Positions 25,334-36,621 of a DNA stretch of 64,000 nt are shown piece by piece. The first letter of the stretch is position 1. The number at the start of each line of letters is the position of its first letter. The notes below the pieces were generated by a model. It was not told the DNA's origin and ran no database searches. It was given only the letters and a program-made list of their open reading frames with translations. The stretch spans positions 248,001-312,000 of the forward strand of contig NZ_JAARLZ010000003.1 in NCBI RefSeq assembly GCF_011759365.1. Direction: 5' to 3'. The translations under genes and the position numbers were made by a program. This stretch comes from Luteibacter anthropi. Its GTDB lineage: Bacteria > Pseudomonadota > Gammaproteobacteria > Xanthomonadales > Rhodanobacteraceae.

Positions 25334-26242
25334 ATGTCAAAATCCGCCGATTCGAAGCGCGCCATCTTCCTCGCGCTCGGAGCCAACTTCGCCATCTTCG
25401 TCGCCAAGCTCGTGGCGGCCCTGTTCACCGGCTCGGGCGCCATGCTGGCCGAAGCGGTCCACTCGCTGGCCGACTGCGGCAACCAGGGTCTGCTTCTGCT
25501 CGGCATGCGCCAGGCCAAACGCCCGCCATCACCGGAGTATCCGCTTGGCTGGGGCCGTGCCCTGTATTTCTGGTCGTTCCTCGTCGCCATCCTGCTGTTC
25601 AGCGTGGGCGGCATGTTTTCGGTGTACGAGGGTGTGCACAAGCTCACTCATCCCGAACCGTTGCGCTGGGCGTGGCTGGCCGTGGGCGTGCTGGCCTTCT
25701 CGATCGTCACCGAGGGCATCTCCATGCACGGCTGCCTGCAGGAGGTGAACAAGGCGCGTGAGGGTCGCAGTCTGTGGCAGTGGTTCCGCGAGACACGGGC
25801 CAGTGAGCTGCTGGTGATCTTCGGCGAGGATCTCGCCGCCCTGCTGGGGCTGACCTTCGCCCTTGCCGCCGTCCTGCTGACCATGGTCACCAGCAATCTC
25901 ATCTACGACGCCATCGGCACCATCGCCATCGGCGTGCTGCTGATCGTGGTCGCCGTGGCGGTGGCCCGCGAGGTCAAGGCCCTGCTGATCGGCCAGGGCG
26001 TGGAGCCGAAGCGCAGGGCCGAGATGGTGGCCTTCCTGGAGGCCCGGCCGGAGATCGACCTGGTCTACAACCTGCTTACGCTGCAGATGGGCACGGATGT
26101 CATGGTGGCCATCAAGGCGCGCATGGCGCCTGCACCGACGGCACGGGCCATGATCGAGGCCATCAATATCGTGGAGGCCGATTTCAAGGCGCGGTTCAAG
26201 GATGTGCGTTGGAGTTTCTTCGAGCCGGATATTGCCGATTGA
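25334..26242 (+). CDS. Cation diffusion facilitator family transporter
   Basis: A 302-residue inner-membrane metal/H+ antiporter of the CDF family. The core membrane domain starts at ALGANFAIFVAKLVAALFTGSGAMLAEAVHSLADCGNQGLLLLG, containing the HSLAD metal-site motif; the partner site on helix V is in VIFGEDLAALLGLTF. A C-terminal cytoplasmic domain follows (KRRAEMVAFLEARPEID). The spacing resembles the SLC30A9-like branch. GAGG precedes ATG 25334 by about 9 nt. Stand-alone; Zn, Fe or Co are possible substrates and cannot be told apart here. Confidence 0.9.
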   Translation: MSKSADSKRAIFLALGANFAIFVAKLVAALFTGSGAMLAEAVHSLADCGNQGLLLLGMRQAKRPPSPEYPLGWGRALYFWSFLVAILLFSVGGMFSVYEGVHKLTHPEPLRWAWLAVGVLAFSIVTEGISMHGCLQEVNKAREGRSLWQWFRETRASELLVIFGEDLAALLGLTFALAAVLLTMVTSNLIYDAIGTIAIGVLLIVVAVAVAREVKALLIGQGVEPKRRAEMVAFLEARPEIDLVYNLLTLQMGTDVMVAIKARMAPAPTARAMIEAINIVEADFKARFKDVRWSFFEPDIAD

Positions 26243-26281
26243 GCTGGCCGGTGGGGCGGCCTGGACGGAAGCCTCGGCCTG

Positions 26282-26434
26282 ACCGGTCGCGCGCAAGGCG
26301 CGCTCCTACAGGGTAGCTCCGGCTGGCTGGTCGCGCGCGAGGCGCGCTCCTACAGGGTGGCTCCGGTTGGCGGGTCGTGCGCGAGGCGCGCTCCTCCAGG
26401 GGGCTTGTGTAGGAGCGCGCCTTGCGCGCGACCG
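26282..26434. repeat. REP-like cluster: three direct half-elements plus one inverted
   Basis: Three copies of the right arm (GGTCGCGCGCxAGGCGCGCTCCTACA), ending at 26310, 26354 and 26398, exactly 44 bp apart, followed by one left arm (TGTAGGAGCGCGCCTTG) from 26408. The third copy is degenerate (CTCCTCCA). Together they fill most of the 310-bp gap between the CDF gene and mfd, where no gene is seen; a possible -10 (TACAAT, 26513-26518) for mfd lies near its right end. Confidence 0.9.
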
Positions 26435-26552
26435 TGACCCTCGGCGCCCCACTGCACCCGGCGTCGGCAACGCCTACAAACCCACGAAGGCAAGGCCTTC
26501 ATGACGGGGTAGTACAATCACCGGCTTGTCCGCAAGCCGAGCCGTCGATCCG

Positions 26553-29500
26553 ATGCCCGTAGCGATTCCCCGTCCGCCCCTCCCCGCCAACGCCAAGACC
26601 CGCCGCTACTGGGCGGTGCCGAACGGCTCCTCCTGGGCCCTGGAAATCGCCGAGGCCGCCCGGGCGCACGATGGCCTGCTGGTAGTAGTCACCCGGGATA
26701 CCCGCAGCGCCGACAACCTGGAAAGCGAACTGGGCGTCTTTGCGGGCGAATTGTCCGTGCTGCACTTCCCCGACTGGGAAACCCTGCCCTACGACGTCTT
26801 CAGCCCCCACCCCGAGGTGGTCTCCCAGCGCATCGCCACCCTGTATCGCCTGCCTTCGGTAAAACGCGGCGTGCTGGTGGTGCCGGTCGCCACCCTCATG
26901 CAGCGCATCGCCCCCCGCAACCACATCACCGGCTCCGGGCTGGTGCTGCGCAAGGGCCAGAAACTCGACATCGTGGCCGAACAGCGCCGGCTGGAAGCTG
27001 CCGGATACCGCAACGTGCCGCAGGTCTCCGAGCCGGGCGACTTCGCCGTGCGCGGCGCCCTCATCGACATCTACGCGATGGGCGCCAGCGAACCCTACCG
27101 TGTGGAGCTGTTCGACGACGAAGTGGAATCGATCCGCACCTTCGATCCGGAAACCCAGCGCTCGCAGCAGCAGGTCGAAAACGTTGAACTGCTGCCCGCC
27201 CGCGAGTTCCCGGTGACGGAGGAAGCCGCGAAGACCTTCCGCGCCGCACTGCGCGACCGCTTCCCCATCGACGTGCGTCGCTGCCCGCTGTACCAGGACA
27301 TGAAAGAAGGCGTCACGCCCGGCGGCATCGAGTACTACCTGCCTCTGTTCTTCAGCGCCACGGAAACCCTGTTCGACTACCTCGCTGGTGAAACGCTGTT
27401 CGTGCTGGGCGACGGCACGCTCGACGCCGCCGACGCCTTCTGGACACAAGTGGCCGAGCGCTATGACCAGCGCGCGCACGATATCGAACGCCCGGTCCTG
27501 CCGCCTGCCGATATCTATCTCGCCCCGGAGCAACTGCGCGAGCGCCTCAACAAGCAACCACGCATCGATGTCGTGGCGAAAGACCACGAGCACGCCGTGG
27601 ACCTGGGCACGCAGCCGGCTCCGGAACTGCCGATCAACCGCAAGGGCGAGGAGCCCGGCACGGCCTTGCGCCATTTCCTGGCGCATTATCCTGGCCGCGT
27701 GCTGGTGGCCGCGGATTCCGCCGGTCGTCGCGAGGCGCTGATCGAGCAGCTCGCAGGCGCCGGCATGAAACCGGCAAACATCGACGGCTGGAAAGCCTTT
27801 CTCGCCAGTGACGAGAAGCTGACCATCACGGTCGCGTCGCTGGAGCAGGGTTTCGCACTTACGAAGCCGGCGCTCACCGTGCTCACCGAACGCGAGCTGT
27901 TCGGCGAACGCGTACGCACCGACCGGCGCAAGCGCGCAGGCGCCGCGCGCGATCCGGAAAGCATCATCAAGGACCTCACCGAGCTGTCCATCGGCTCGCC
28001 CATCGTCCATATCGATCACGGCGTGGGTCGCTACCAGGGCCTGCTGTCGCTCGATGTGGGCGACATGCCCGGTGAATTCCTCACCATCGAATACGCCAAG
28101 GGCGACAAGCTCTACGTGCCCGTGGCACAGCTGGGGCTGGTCAGCCGCTACACCGGCACGGCACCGGAACTGGCGCCACTGCACTCCCTGGGCGGCGACG
28201 CCTGGGAACGCGCACGCAAGAAGGCCGCCGAAAAAGTGCGCGACGTGGCCGCCGAGCTGCTGGCAATCTACGCGCAGCGCGAAGCCAAGCAGGGCGAAGC
28301 CCTGCCTGTAGACAGGCAGATGATCGAGGAATTCGCCGCTACATTCCCCTTCGAGGAAACCGCCGACCAGCAACGCGCCATCGACGCGGTGATCGCCGAC
28401 CTGGCACGGCCCCGCGCCATGGATCGCGTGGTCTGCGGCGATGTGGGCTTCGGCAAGACGGAGGTTGCCCTTCGCGCCGCCTTCGCCGCAGCCACCGCCG
28501 GCAAGCAGGTCGCCGTGCTGGTGCCCACTACCCTGCTCGCCCAGCAGCACTACCGCAACTTCGCCGATCGCTTCGCCGACTGGCCCGTGCGCGTGGAAGT
28601 ACTCTCGCGCTTCAAGTCGAAAAAGGAAGTGGACAACGCACTGGAACGGCTGGCCGACGGTCAGGTGGATGTCATGGTCGGCACGCACAAGCTGTTGCAG
28701 GCAGACATCCGCTTCAAGAACCTCGGCCTGGTCATCGTGGATGAGGAACAGCGCTTCGGTGTACGCCAGAAAGAGCAGCTGAAGAAACTGCGCGCCGAGG
28801 TCGACCTGCTCACCCTCACCGCCACGCCCATCCCGCGTACGCTGAACATGGCCATGAGCGGCCTGCGCGATCTCTCCATCATCGCCACTCCGCCGGCCCA
28901 CCGCACGGCGGTGCGCACGCTGATCTCCACCTACCAGCCCGCCATGATCCGCGAGGCGATCCAGCGCGAGCTGTCGCGTGGCGGCCAGGTGTATTTCCTG
29001 CACAACGAAGTGGAGTCCATCGAGCGCATTGCCCGCGAACTGGGTGAGCTGGTGCCCGAAGCACGCATCCGCGTCGCGCACGGGCAAATGCCGGAGCGCG
29101 AGCTGGAACAGGTCATGGCCGACTTCCACCGCCAGCGCTTCAACGTGCTGGTGTCCACCACCATCATCGAATCCGGCATCGATATTCCCACGGCGAACAC
29201 CATCATCGTGAACCGTGCAGACCGTTTCGGCCTCGCCCAGCTGCATCAGCTGCGCGGTCGCGTCGGCCGTTCGCATCACCGTGCCTACGCCTATCTCATC
29301 GTGCCGGATCGCAAGGCGATGACGGCCGACGCCGAGAAGCGCCTGGAAGCACTGGCTTCCCTGGAAGAACTGGGCGCCGGCTTCACCCTTGCCACGCACG
29401 ATCTCGAAATCCGTGGTGCGGGCGAGATGCTGGGCGACGAACAATCCGGCCAGATCCAGGAAATCGGTTTCGGCCTCTACACCGAACTGCTCGACCGCGC

Positions 29501-30002
29501 CGTGCGTGCGCTCAAGTCGGGCAAGGTGCCTGACTTCGACCTCACGTCGGAACACGAGACGGAGGTGGAATTGCACCTGCCGGCATTGATCCCCGAGGAT
29601 TACCTGCCGGATGTGCATACGCGCCTGACGCTATATAAGCGCATCGCCAGCGCGAAAGATGACGAAGGCCTGCGCGAGCTTCAGGTTGAGATGATCGATC
29701 GCTTCGGCCTGCTGCCCGACCAGACCAAGTGCCTGTTCGCAGTGGCACAGCTGAAACTGATGGCCACGCCGCTGGGCATCCGCAAGCTGGACTTCGGCGC
29801 AAACGGTGGCCGCGTCACCTTCCGCGACAAGCCGGATATCGACCCGATGGCGCTGATCAAACTGATCCAGCAGCAACCGCGTGTGTTCAAGATGGACGGG
29901 CAGGACAAGCTGCGCGTCATCATGGATCTTCCCGGCAGCAGTGAGCGGATCAGGGCAGCGCAGGAAACCCTCGTCTCACTGGGCGCCTGCCGCCCGAGCT
30001 AA
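26553..30002 (+). CDS. mfd: Transcription-repair coupling factor
   Basis: A 1149-residue ATP-dependent translocase that removes stalled RNA polymerase and recruits UvrA. UvrB-like N-terminal domains (DWETLPYDVFSPHPEVVSQRIATLYRL), the RNA polymerase interaction domain (HIDHGVGRYQGLLSLD), the helicase core with Walker A GDVGFGKTEVA, DEEQ box VDEEQRFGV and TATPIPRTLNMAMSG, the TRG-type segment with RGRVGRSHHRAYAYL, and the C-terminal D7 domain are all present and of normal length. ATG 26553 is chosen; an in-frame TTG at 26526 would add nine residues. Confidence 0.97.
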   Translation: MPVAIPRPPLPANAKTRRYWAVPNGSSWALEIAEAARAHDGLLVVVTRDTRSADNLESELGVFAGELSVLHFPDWETLPYDVFSPHPEVVSQRIATLYRLPSVKRGVLVVPVATLMQRIAPRNHITGSGLVLRKGQKLDIVAEQRRLEAAGYRNVPQVSEPGDFAVRGALIDIYAMGASEPYRVELFDDEVESIRTFDPETQRSQQQVENVELLPAREFPVTEEAAKTFRAALRDRFPIDVRRCPLYQDMKEGVTPGGIEYYLPLFFSATETLFDYLAGETLFVLGDGTLDAADAFWTQVAERYDQRAHDIERPVLPPADIYLAPEQLRERLNKQPRIDVVAKDHEHAVDLGTQPAPELPINRKGEEPGTALRHFLAHYPGRVLVAADSAGRREALIEQLAGAGMKPANIDGWKAFLASDEKLTITVASLEQGFALTKPALTVLTERELFGERVRTDRRKRAGAARDPESIIKDLTELSIGSPIVHIDHGVGRYQGLLSLDVGDMPGEFLTIEYAKGDKLYVPVAQLGLVSRYTGTAPELAPLHSLGGDAWERARKKAAEKVRDVAAELLAIYAQREAKQGEALPVDRQMIEEFAATFPFEETADQQRAIDAVIADLARPRAMDRVVCGDVGFGKTEVALRAAFAAATAGKQVAVLVPTTLLAQQHYRNFADRFADWPVRVEVLSRFKSKKEVDNALERLADGQVDVMVGTHKLLQADIRFKNLGLVIVDEEQRFGVRQKEQLKKLRAEVDLLTLTATPIPRTLNMAMSGLRDLSIIATPPAHRTAVRTLISTYQPAMIREAIQRELSRGGQVYFLHNEVESIERIARELGELVPEARIRVAHGQMPERELEQVMADFHRQRFNVLVSTTIIESGIDIPTANTIIVNRADRFGLAQLHQLRGRVGRSHHRAYAYLIVPDRKAMTADAEKRLEALASLEELGAGFTLATHDLEIRGAGEMLGDEQSGQIQEIGFGLYTELLDRAVRALKSGKVPDFDLTSEHETEVELHLPALIPEDYLPDVHTRLTLYKRIASAKDDEGLRELQVEMIDRFGLLPDQTKCLFAVAQLKLMATPLGIRKLDFGANGGRVTFRDKPDIDPMALIKLIQQQPRVFKMDGQDKLRVIMDLPGSSERIRAAQETLVSLGACRPS

Positions 30003-30040
30003 CGCTACGTGCGATGGGCACCCGGCCGCACCAAATCCCG

Positions 30041-30417
30041 TGTAGGAGCGCGCCTCGCGCGCGACCGGAGTCAGCGTAAAAACCGGTCGCGCGCAAGCAC
30101 GCTCCTACAGGTCATGGCCAGTCCAGGCGTCATCAACGCCGTTGTAGGAGCGCGCCTCGCGCGCGACCGGAGTCATCGTTAAAACCGGTCGCGCGCAGGC
30201 GCGCTCCTACAGGTCATGGCCAGTCCAGGCGTCATCAACGCCGTTGTAGGAGCGCGCCTCGCACGCGACCGGAGTCATCGTTAAAACCGGTCGCGCGCAG
30301 GCGCGCTCCTACAGGTCATGGCCAGTCCAGGCGTCATCAACGCCATTGTAGGAGCGCGCCTTGCGCGCGACCCGGAATCATCGTGAAAACCGGTCGCGCG
30401 CAAGGCGCGCTCCTACA
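30041..30417. repeat. Tandem array of four REP-like palindromes, 102-bp period
   Basis: Four full palindromes begin at 30041, 30143, 30245 and 30347. Each is 69-71 bp, and the spacer (starting GGTCATGGCCAGTCC) is repeated with it, so the unit is element plus spacer. Small differences exist between units. The array fills the gap between mfd and the 3' end of egtD; no gene is seen in it. Confidence 0.96.
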
Positions 30418-30440
30418 AGGTGTTGGATGTGGATCTGGAA

Positions 30441-31424
30441 TCAGGGGGCCGGCGTGGAGCGCACCAGGTACTGCACGCTGAATTTCTTCTCGGCATCCAT
30501 CCACACCTTCTCCACCGAAAGCCCCGCCTTCGAAGCCATCAGCGCGAAATCCTCCAGCGAATACTTGCAACTGTACTCCACCTGCATCGCCTCGTCTTCG
30601 CGAAAGACATAAGTCTCCGGCCCCACGCGCACTTCCTGTCGAACCGTGCTGACCAGTGAGGTCTCGATACGACCGGCGAGAGCGTTGTAACGCGCACGAT
30701 GGCGGAACGCATCGACATCGAAATCGGTGCCGATCTCGCGATTCAGGCGCACCAGCATATTGAGGGTGAAATCACGCGTGACACCCGCGGCATCGTTATA
30801 GGCCGCCTCGATCTCGGCGGCATCCTTCTTCAGATCGACGCCGATCAGCACGCCACCGCCATCGCTCATCTCCGCACGCATCTGGCGGAGAATCTTCATG
30901 GCGTCCTTGCTCTCGAAGTTGCCGATCGTGGAACCAGGAAAATAGATGATCGTGCGACGCGGTGCCCGGGCGGCCACCGGCAGGCGCAAGGGCTGGGTGA
31001 AGTCGGCACACACCGGCTGCATCGGCACATGCGGAAACTGCGCCGCCAGTGCGGCCACGCTTTCCATCAACGCCGTGCGCGAGATTTCCACCGGCACATA
31101 GGCGGCCGGCGATTCCATGTGCTCCAGCAACATGCGCGTCTTGATGCCACTGCCGCTGCCGTATTCCACCAGACGTGCCTCGGGGCCAAGCGTCGCCGCG
31201 ATCTCTGCGGCATGATCGCGCATGATCGCAATCTCGGTTCGCGTCAGGTAATACTCCGGCTGCTCGCAGATCGCCTCGAACAGCGCGGAACCGCGTTCGT
31301 CATAGAACAGCCGCGAGGGAAGCCGCTTGGGTTTCGCCGACAGGCCGCGGCGGACGGTATGCAGGGTGTCCTCGACATCCGGATGGCGGTCGTCGACACG
31401 GATGTCTTTCGGTAGAGCGCTCAT
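30441..31424 (-). CDS. egtD: L-histidine N(alpha)-methyltransferase (ergothioneine)
   Basis: A 327-residue SAM-dependent enzyme trimethylating histidine to hercynine, the first step of ergothioneine biosynthesis. Landmarks: LPSRLFYDERGSALFEAICEQPEYYLTRTE at the N-terminus, the SAM site LVEYGSGSGIKTRMLL, and IIYFPGSTIGNF followed by IGVDLKKDAAEI. ATG 31424 overlaps the egtB stop as ATGA, so it is translated after egtB from the same mRNA. Confidence 0.96.
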   Translation of the reverse strand: MSALPKDIRVDDRHPDVEDTLHTVRRGLSAKPKRLPSRLFYDERGSALFEAICEQPEYYLTRTEIAIMRDHAAEIAATLGPEARLVEYGSGSGIKTRMLLEHMESPAAYVPVEISRTALMESVAALAAQFPHVPMQPVCADFTQPLRLPVAARAPRRTIIYFPGSTIGNFESKDAMKILRQMRAEMSDGGGVLIGVDLKKDAAEIEAAYNDAAGVTRDFTLNMLVRLNREIGTDFDVDAFRHRARYNALAGRIETSLVSTVRQEVRVGPETYVFREDEAMQVEYSCKYSLEDFALMASKAGLSVEKVWMDAEKKFSVQYLVRSTPAP

Positions 31425-32689
31425 CGATCATTTCCCAGTCGTATCCCCGAGAACTGCCAGCGGGCATGGGGAGGAAAGAAGTTGCGGTAAGTCGCGCGAA
31501 TGTGGTCCGCGGGCGTGGCGCAGGAACCTCCTCGAAGCACCCATTGCCCATTCATGAACTTTCCGTTGTATTCACCGAGCGCACCGGCCAGGGGCCGGAA
31601 ACCCGGATAACTGACATATGGGCTCATCGTCCATTCCCAAACGTCACCGTACATCTGTCCGAGCGCCGTCTCGAACGATGAGGCACGAGGTTGGAGCATG
31701 TCGGTGTCCTGAAGGTTCCCCTGAACGGGAATATCCTCGGCCATCGTCTCCCACTCGGTTTCCGTGGGCAGGCGCGCGCCGGCCCAGCGCGCGAACGCAT
31801 CTGCCTCGAAGTAACTGATATGCGTGACGGGCGCATGGGGATCGATGGGGCGCCGGCCGGACAACGTGAATTCGGTCTCCAGCGCCTCGTCCCAGTACAG
31901 CGGGCGCTTCCAGCCTTCGGCCTGCACGTTCGCCCATCCATCCGACAGCCACAGCGTGGGCTCTTCGTAACCGCCATCGTGGACGAAGGCACGGTACTCC
32001 GCATTGGTCACCGGACGATTGGCGATGGCACCCGCCTGCCGATAGGTACGGTGGCGCGGCCCTTCATTATCGAAGTGGAATCCTTCGCCTTCATGACCGA
32101 CCTTCACCACGCCTTCTTCGAAAGGCACGAAACGCAAGGCAGGTGCCACGACAGGCAGGGCTCGCGGTGCGTCAGCGGCAAAGGCGGGCTCCAGCGGGTT
32201 CTGCGCAAAGGCATGCTTGATGTCCGTGAGCAACAGTTCCTGGTGCTGCTGCTCGTGCTGCACACCCAGTTCAACCAGTGCAGCAAGCGCCGGATCATCA
32301 CCACGGGAGATCATCGATGCGATGGCTTCATCCACGCGGTGACGATAGTCGAGCAATTCATCGAGCGCCGGGCGTGTAAGCATGCCGCGGCGCGGCCGCG
32401 CGTGCATCGGCCCCACCGACTGGTAGTACGAGTTGAACAGGTAATGCCATTCCGGATTCGCCACCACGTACCGGCGATCGCGCGAGAGGATGAACTGCTC
32501 GAAGAACCACGTCGTATGCGCCAGGTGCCATTTGGTCGGACTCGCGTCCGGCATGGACTGCACCACCGTGTCCTCGGGACGCAGATGGGCAGCGAGCGCG
32601 ACCGTACGATGACGTATGGAAAGAAAACGCGTGGCGAGATCCGTGCCTGCCGGCGAAAGGGAAGCGAGGCCTAGCGGATGATGGCTCAT
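31421..32689 (-). CDS. egtB: Ergothioneine sulfoxide synthase EgtB
   Basis: A 422-residue non-heme iron enzyme joining hercynine and a thiol (Cys or gamma-Glu-Cys) with O2. The N-terminal DinB-like domain carries the iron-binding histidines (HLAHTTWFFE and the HX3H in QHEQQHQELLL). The C-terminal FGE-sulfatase domain has VTNAEYRAFVHDGGYEEP, RLPTETEWETMAED and WVLRGGSCATP. ATG 32689 (MSHHPLGLAS) replaces a longer open frame starting at 32755. No egtA, egtC or egtE is nearby, as is frequent in proteobacteria; the thiol donor and lyase are inferred to be encoded elsewhere. Confidence 0.95.
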   Translation of the reverse strand: MSHHPLGLASLSPAGTDLATRFLSIRHRTVALAAHLRPEDTVVQSMPDASPTKWHLAHTTWFFEQFILSRDRRYVVANPEWHYLFNSYYQSVGPMHARPRRGMLTRPALDELLDYRHRVDEAIASMISRGDDPALAALVELGVQHEQQHQELLLTDIKHAFAQNPLEPAFAADAPRALPVVAPALRFVPFEEGVVKVGHEGEGFHFDNEGPRHRTYRQAGAIANRPVTNAEYRAFVHDGGYEEPTLWLSDGWANVQAEGWKRPLYWDEALETEFTLSGRRPIDPHAPVTHISYFEADAFARWAGARLPTETEWETMAEDIPVQGNLQDTDMLQPRASSFETALGQMYGDVWEWTMSPYVSYPGFRPLAGALGEYNGKFMNGQWVLRGGSCATPADHIRATYRNFFPPHARWQFSGIRLGNDR

Positions 32690-32872
32690 CGAACGGTTCC
32701 ATGCGGACGAAGGGGCGCCAGCGATCGCGCCGACCATGCCGCAGGAAACGTTCAACGGGTGTGAGCGCGACCGACCACCGCCTTAACGCGCGGTGCACCG
32801 GGGCGCCCTGCCCCTCGTATCCGGGGCCCCGGAGGCTTAACGTAGGGTTACCTCACCGCGGAGGACTTCACC

Positions 32873-33310
32873 ATGTATGCCCGCTCCCTGTTCGTGACCG
32901 GCCTGATCCTGATCGGAGCCGCCCAGGCCGCCGATGCCCCGGCCCCCTTACCTCGCAAGGAATTGCCCGTCGCCGATTGCCTGCGCACCGACCAGATCAG
33001 CAACTGGGCCATGGTCGACAACCGCACGGTCATCGTCGCCAACGGTCCTAACTTCTACCGGGTAACCACCAACGTGGATTGCCCGCGCATGGACCTGGGC
33101 GGCGGCATCCGCTTCCGCGGCGCCGAGAGCATCAAGGCCGTGGCGCCCATGCGCATCTGCGGCAGCATCAACGAGCAGATCGTGCGCCGCGACGATCCAC
33201 CGTGCCAGATCCAGACGGTAGAGAAGATCGACAAGGCCACCTATCAGTCGCTGGAGAAGAAGGCACAGCGCAAGGGATCGGGCGCCGAGCCCAACGGCAT
33301 GGTCAGGTAA
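32873..33310 (+). CDS. Exported DUF6491 family protein
   Basis: A 145-residue protein with a signal peptide (cleavage about AAQAAD). The mature region has four Cys and the pattern DCLRTDQISNWAMVDNRTVIVAN, matching what I recall of DUF6491 proteins of Xanthomonadales. Periplasmic; role unknown. Followed by a REP-like element and a terminator. Confidence 0.8.
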   Translation: MYARSLFVTGLILIGAAQAADAPAPLPRKELPVADCLRTDQISNWAMVDNRTVIVANGPNFYRVTTNVDCPRMDLGGGIRFRGAESIKAVAPMRICGSINEQIVRRDDPPCQIQTVEKIDKATYQSLEKKAQRKGSGAEPNGMVR

Positions 33311-33319
33311 CCATCGCCC

Positions 33320-33387
33320 TGTAGGAGCGCGCCTGCGCGCGACCGGTTATGACGCAAACATCGGTCGCGCGCAGGCGCGCTCCTACA
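33320..33387. repeat. REP-like palindrome
   Basis: Full copy beginning TGTAGGAGCGCGCCTG, 10 bp after the DUF6491 gene stop and directly before a bidirectional terminator. Confidence 0.93.
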
Positions 33388-33390
33388 ATA

Positions 33391-33418
33391 AAAAAGCCCG
33401 GCGCGAGGCCGGGCTTTT
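33391..33418. terminator. Bidirectional Rho-independent terminator
   Basis: An 11-bp stem, AAAAGCCCGGC (33392-33402) with GCCGGGCTTTT (33408-33418), and a 5-nt loop. The A-run and T-run serve both the rightward DUF6491 gene and the leftward gene ending at 33438. Confidence 0.88.
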
Positions 33419-33437
33419 GTTCAACGGATGCCGACGA

Positions 33438-33842
33438 TCAATAGCCGTCGTCGCGGACGTAGCGCGTGGTGTAGCCATCGTCATACGTCGTGGTGGTCGT
33501 GGTGACGCGACGGGTGGTGTATGCCGGACCGTCGTCATAGATGACCGTGGTGGCCGGGCGGCTGTAGTACACCGGGCGGTCGTCATAGACCACCGTGGTG
33601 GCCGGACGCGTGGCACCGTAGACCAGACCGGCGACTGCACCGGCAACGATGGCGCCAGCAACCCACCGACCCGCGTGGTCATAGTGACCGCGACCGTAGT
33701 AACCGCCATGGTAGCCACCGTAATAGCCACCGCCGTGGTAGTAACCGCCGCGACCCCACCCGTGGGCGAAGGATGCGGGTGCGAATGCCATCAACCCCGC
33801 AGCGGCGAGAAAAAGAGCGGACTTGACGAACTGACCTTTCAT
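33438..33842 (-). CDS. Exported Gly/Tyr/His-rich small protein
   Basis: A 134-residue exported protein. The signal peptide ends ASFA and is followed by low-complexity sequence with repeated GGYYxG/YHGG units, a hydrophobic Ala/Gly stretch (WVAGAIVAGAVAGLVYGA) resembling a glycine-zipper segment, and a Thr/Tyr/Asp-rich C-terminus with repeats of TTVVYDD/TTVIYDD. GGAGGT sits 6 nt before ATG 33842; the frame is open to 33932. Likely an envelope protein; function unknown. Confidence 0.78.
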   Translation of the reverse strand: MKGQFVKSALFLAAAGLMAFAPASFAHGWGRGGYYHGGGYYGGYHGGYYGRGHYDHAGRWVAGAIVAGAVAGLVYGATRPATTVVYDDRPVYYSRPATTVIYDDGPAYTTRRVTTTTTTYDDGYTTRYVRDDGY

Positions 33843-33919
33843 GACGGTGACCTCCGGGTGGTGATTCCAGATTCGCGCTCCGGCACTGAATCCGGACTGA
33901 AGTTTTCTGCACCGTATGT

Positions 33920-36057
<2,138 letters not shown>

Positions 36058-36061
<4 letters not shown>

Positions 36062-36576
36062 GCGAGGCCTTCCAGGAAACGGCGGAATTCAGCCTCGACG
36101 ACAGGCAGGGTGACGCTCAGGCGGTGATCGTCGCGCAACAGCAGGGCCGGCATGCCATGGCCCCGGGCGAAGCCGATGGCCTCGTCCACGGAGCAGACGT
36201 CGTCGTCGTAGCCGTGGACCAGGAACGACGGTACATCCTTGCGGGCGGCAAAGCCGCGCGGGTAGCCGGGGATGTGGGTCGGCAGGGCCAGCAGGAACAG
36301 GCCGGCGACCGGCACGTCGAGCGAGGCCAGCCCCGAGACGAAAGCCCCCATGCTGGAACCGACCAGCACCGGCGGTGCCGGCGAGGCCGCCATGGCCCCG
36401 GCGAGCCTGTCCAGGCGCGGTTCGATGCAGCCGGCGTAGCCCTTGAGGTCGTCCTCGCAGTAATCGGGACGCTGGGTGGTCCAGCCGAGCGATTCGGCCA
36501 CGGCCGCCAGGACGCTCACCTTGGTGGCGTCGGGACCGGAATCGGAACCGTGGGAAAGGATGATGTGGCCGCGCAT
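36058..36576 (-). CDS. Small alpha/beta-hydrolase, YqiA/RBBP9-like esterase
   Basis: A 172-residue cytoplasmic hydrolase. After beta-strand 1 (IILSHGSDSGPDATKVS), the nucleophile elbow is VLVGSSMGAF (Ser in GSSMG), with acid and base residues in LVHGYDDDVC and LRDDHRLS. Size and order match YqiA-type esterases. First gene of an operon with rlmKL. Substrate unknown. Confidence 0.87.
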
Positions 36577-36621
36577 GGCGGTCTCCGTACGCGGAATGAC
36601 CGGCTATGTTATCAAAGCGGC

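Noticed and set aside
26499-29618. A 1039-residue open frame on the minus strand
   Set aside because: It lies antisense to mfd, an unmistakable gene, in the frame that GC-rich codon bias keeps open. Composition is Val/Gln/His-rich as in such shadows.
30041-30417. CRISPR array
   Set aside because: Regular periodic repeats, but the 'spacers' are identical within the array and the repeat is a long palindrome; no cas genes are present. It is a REP-like array.
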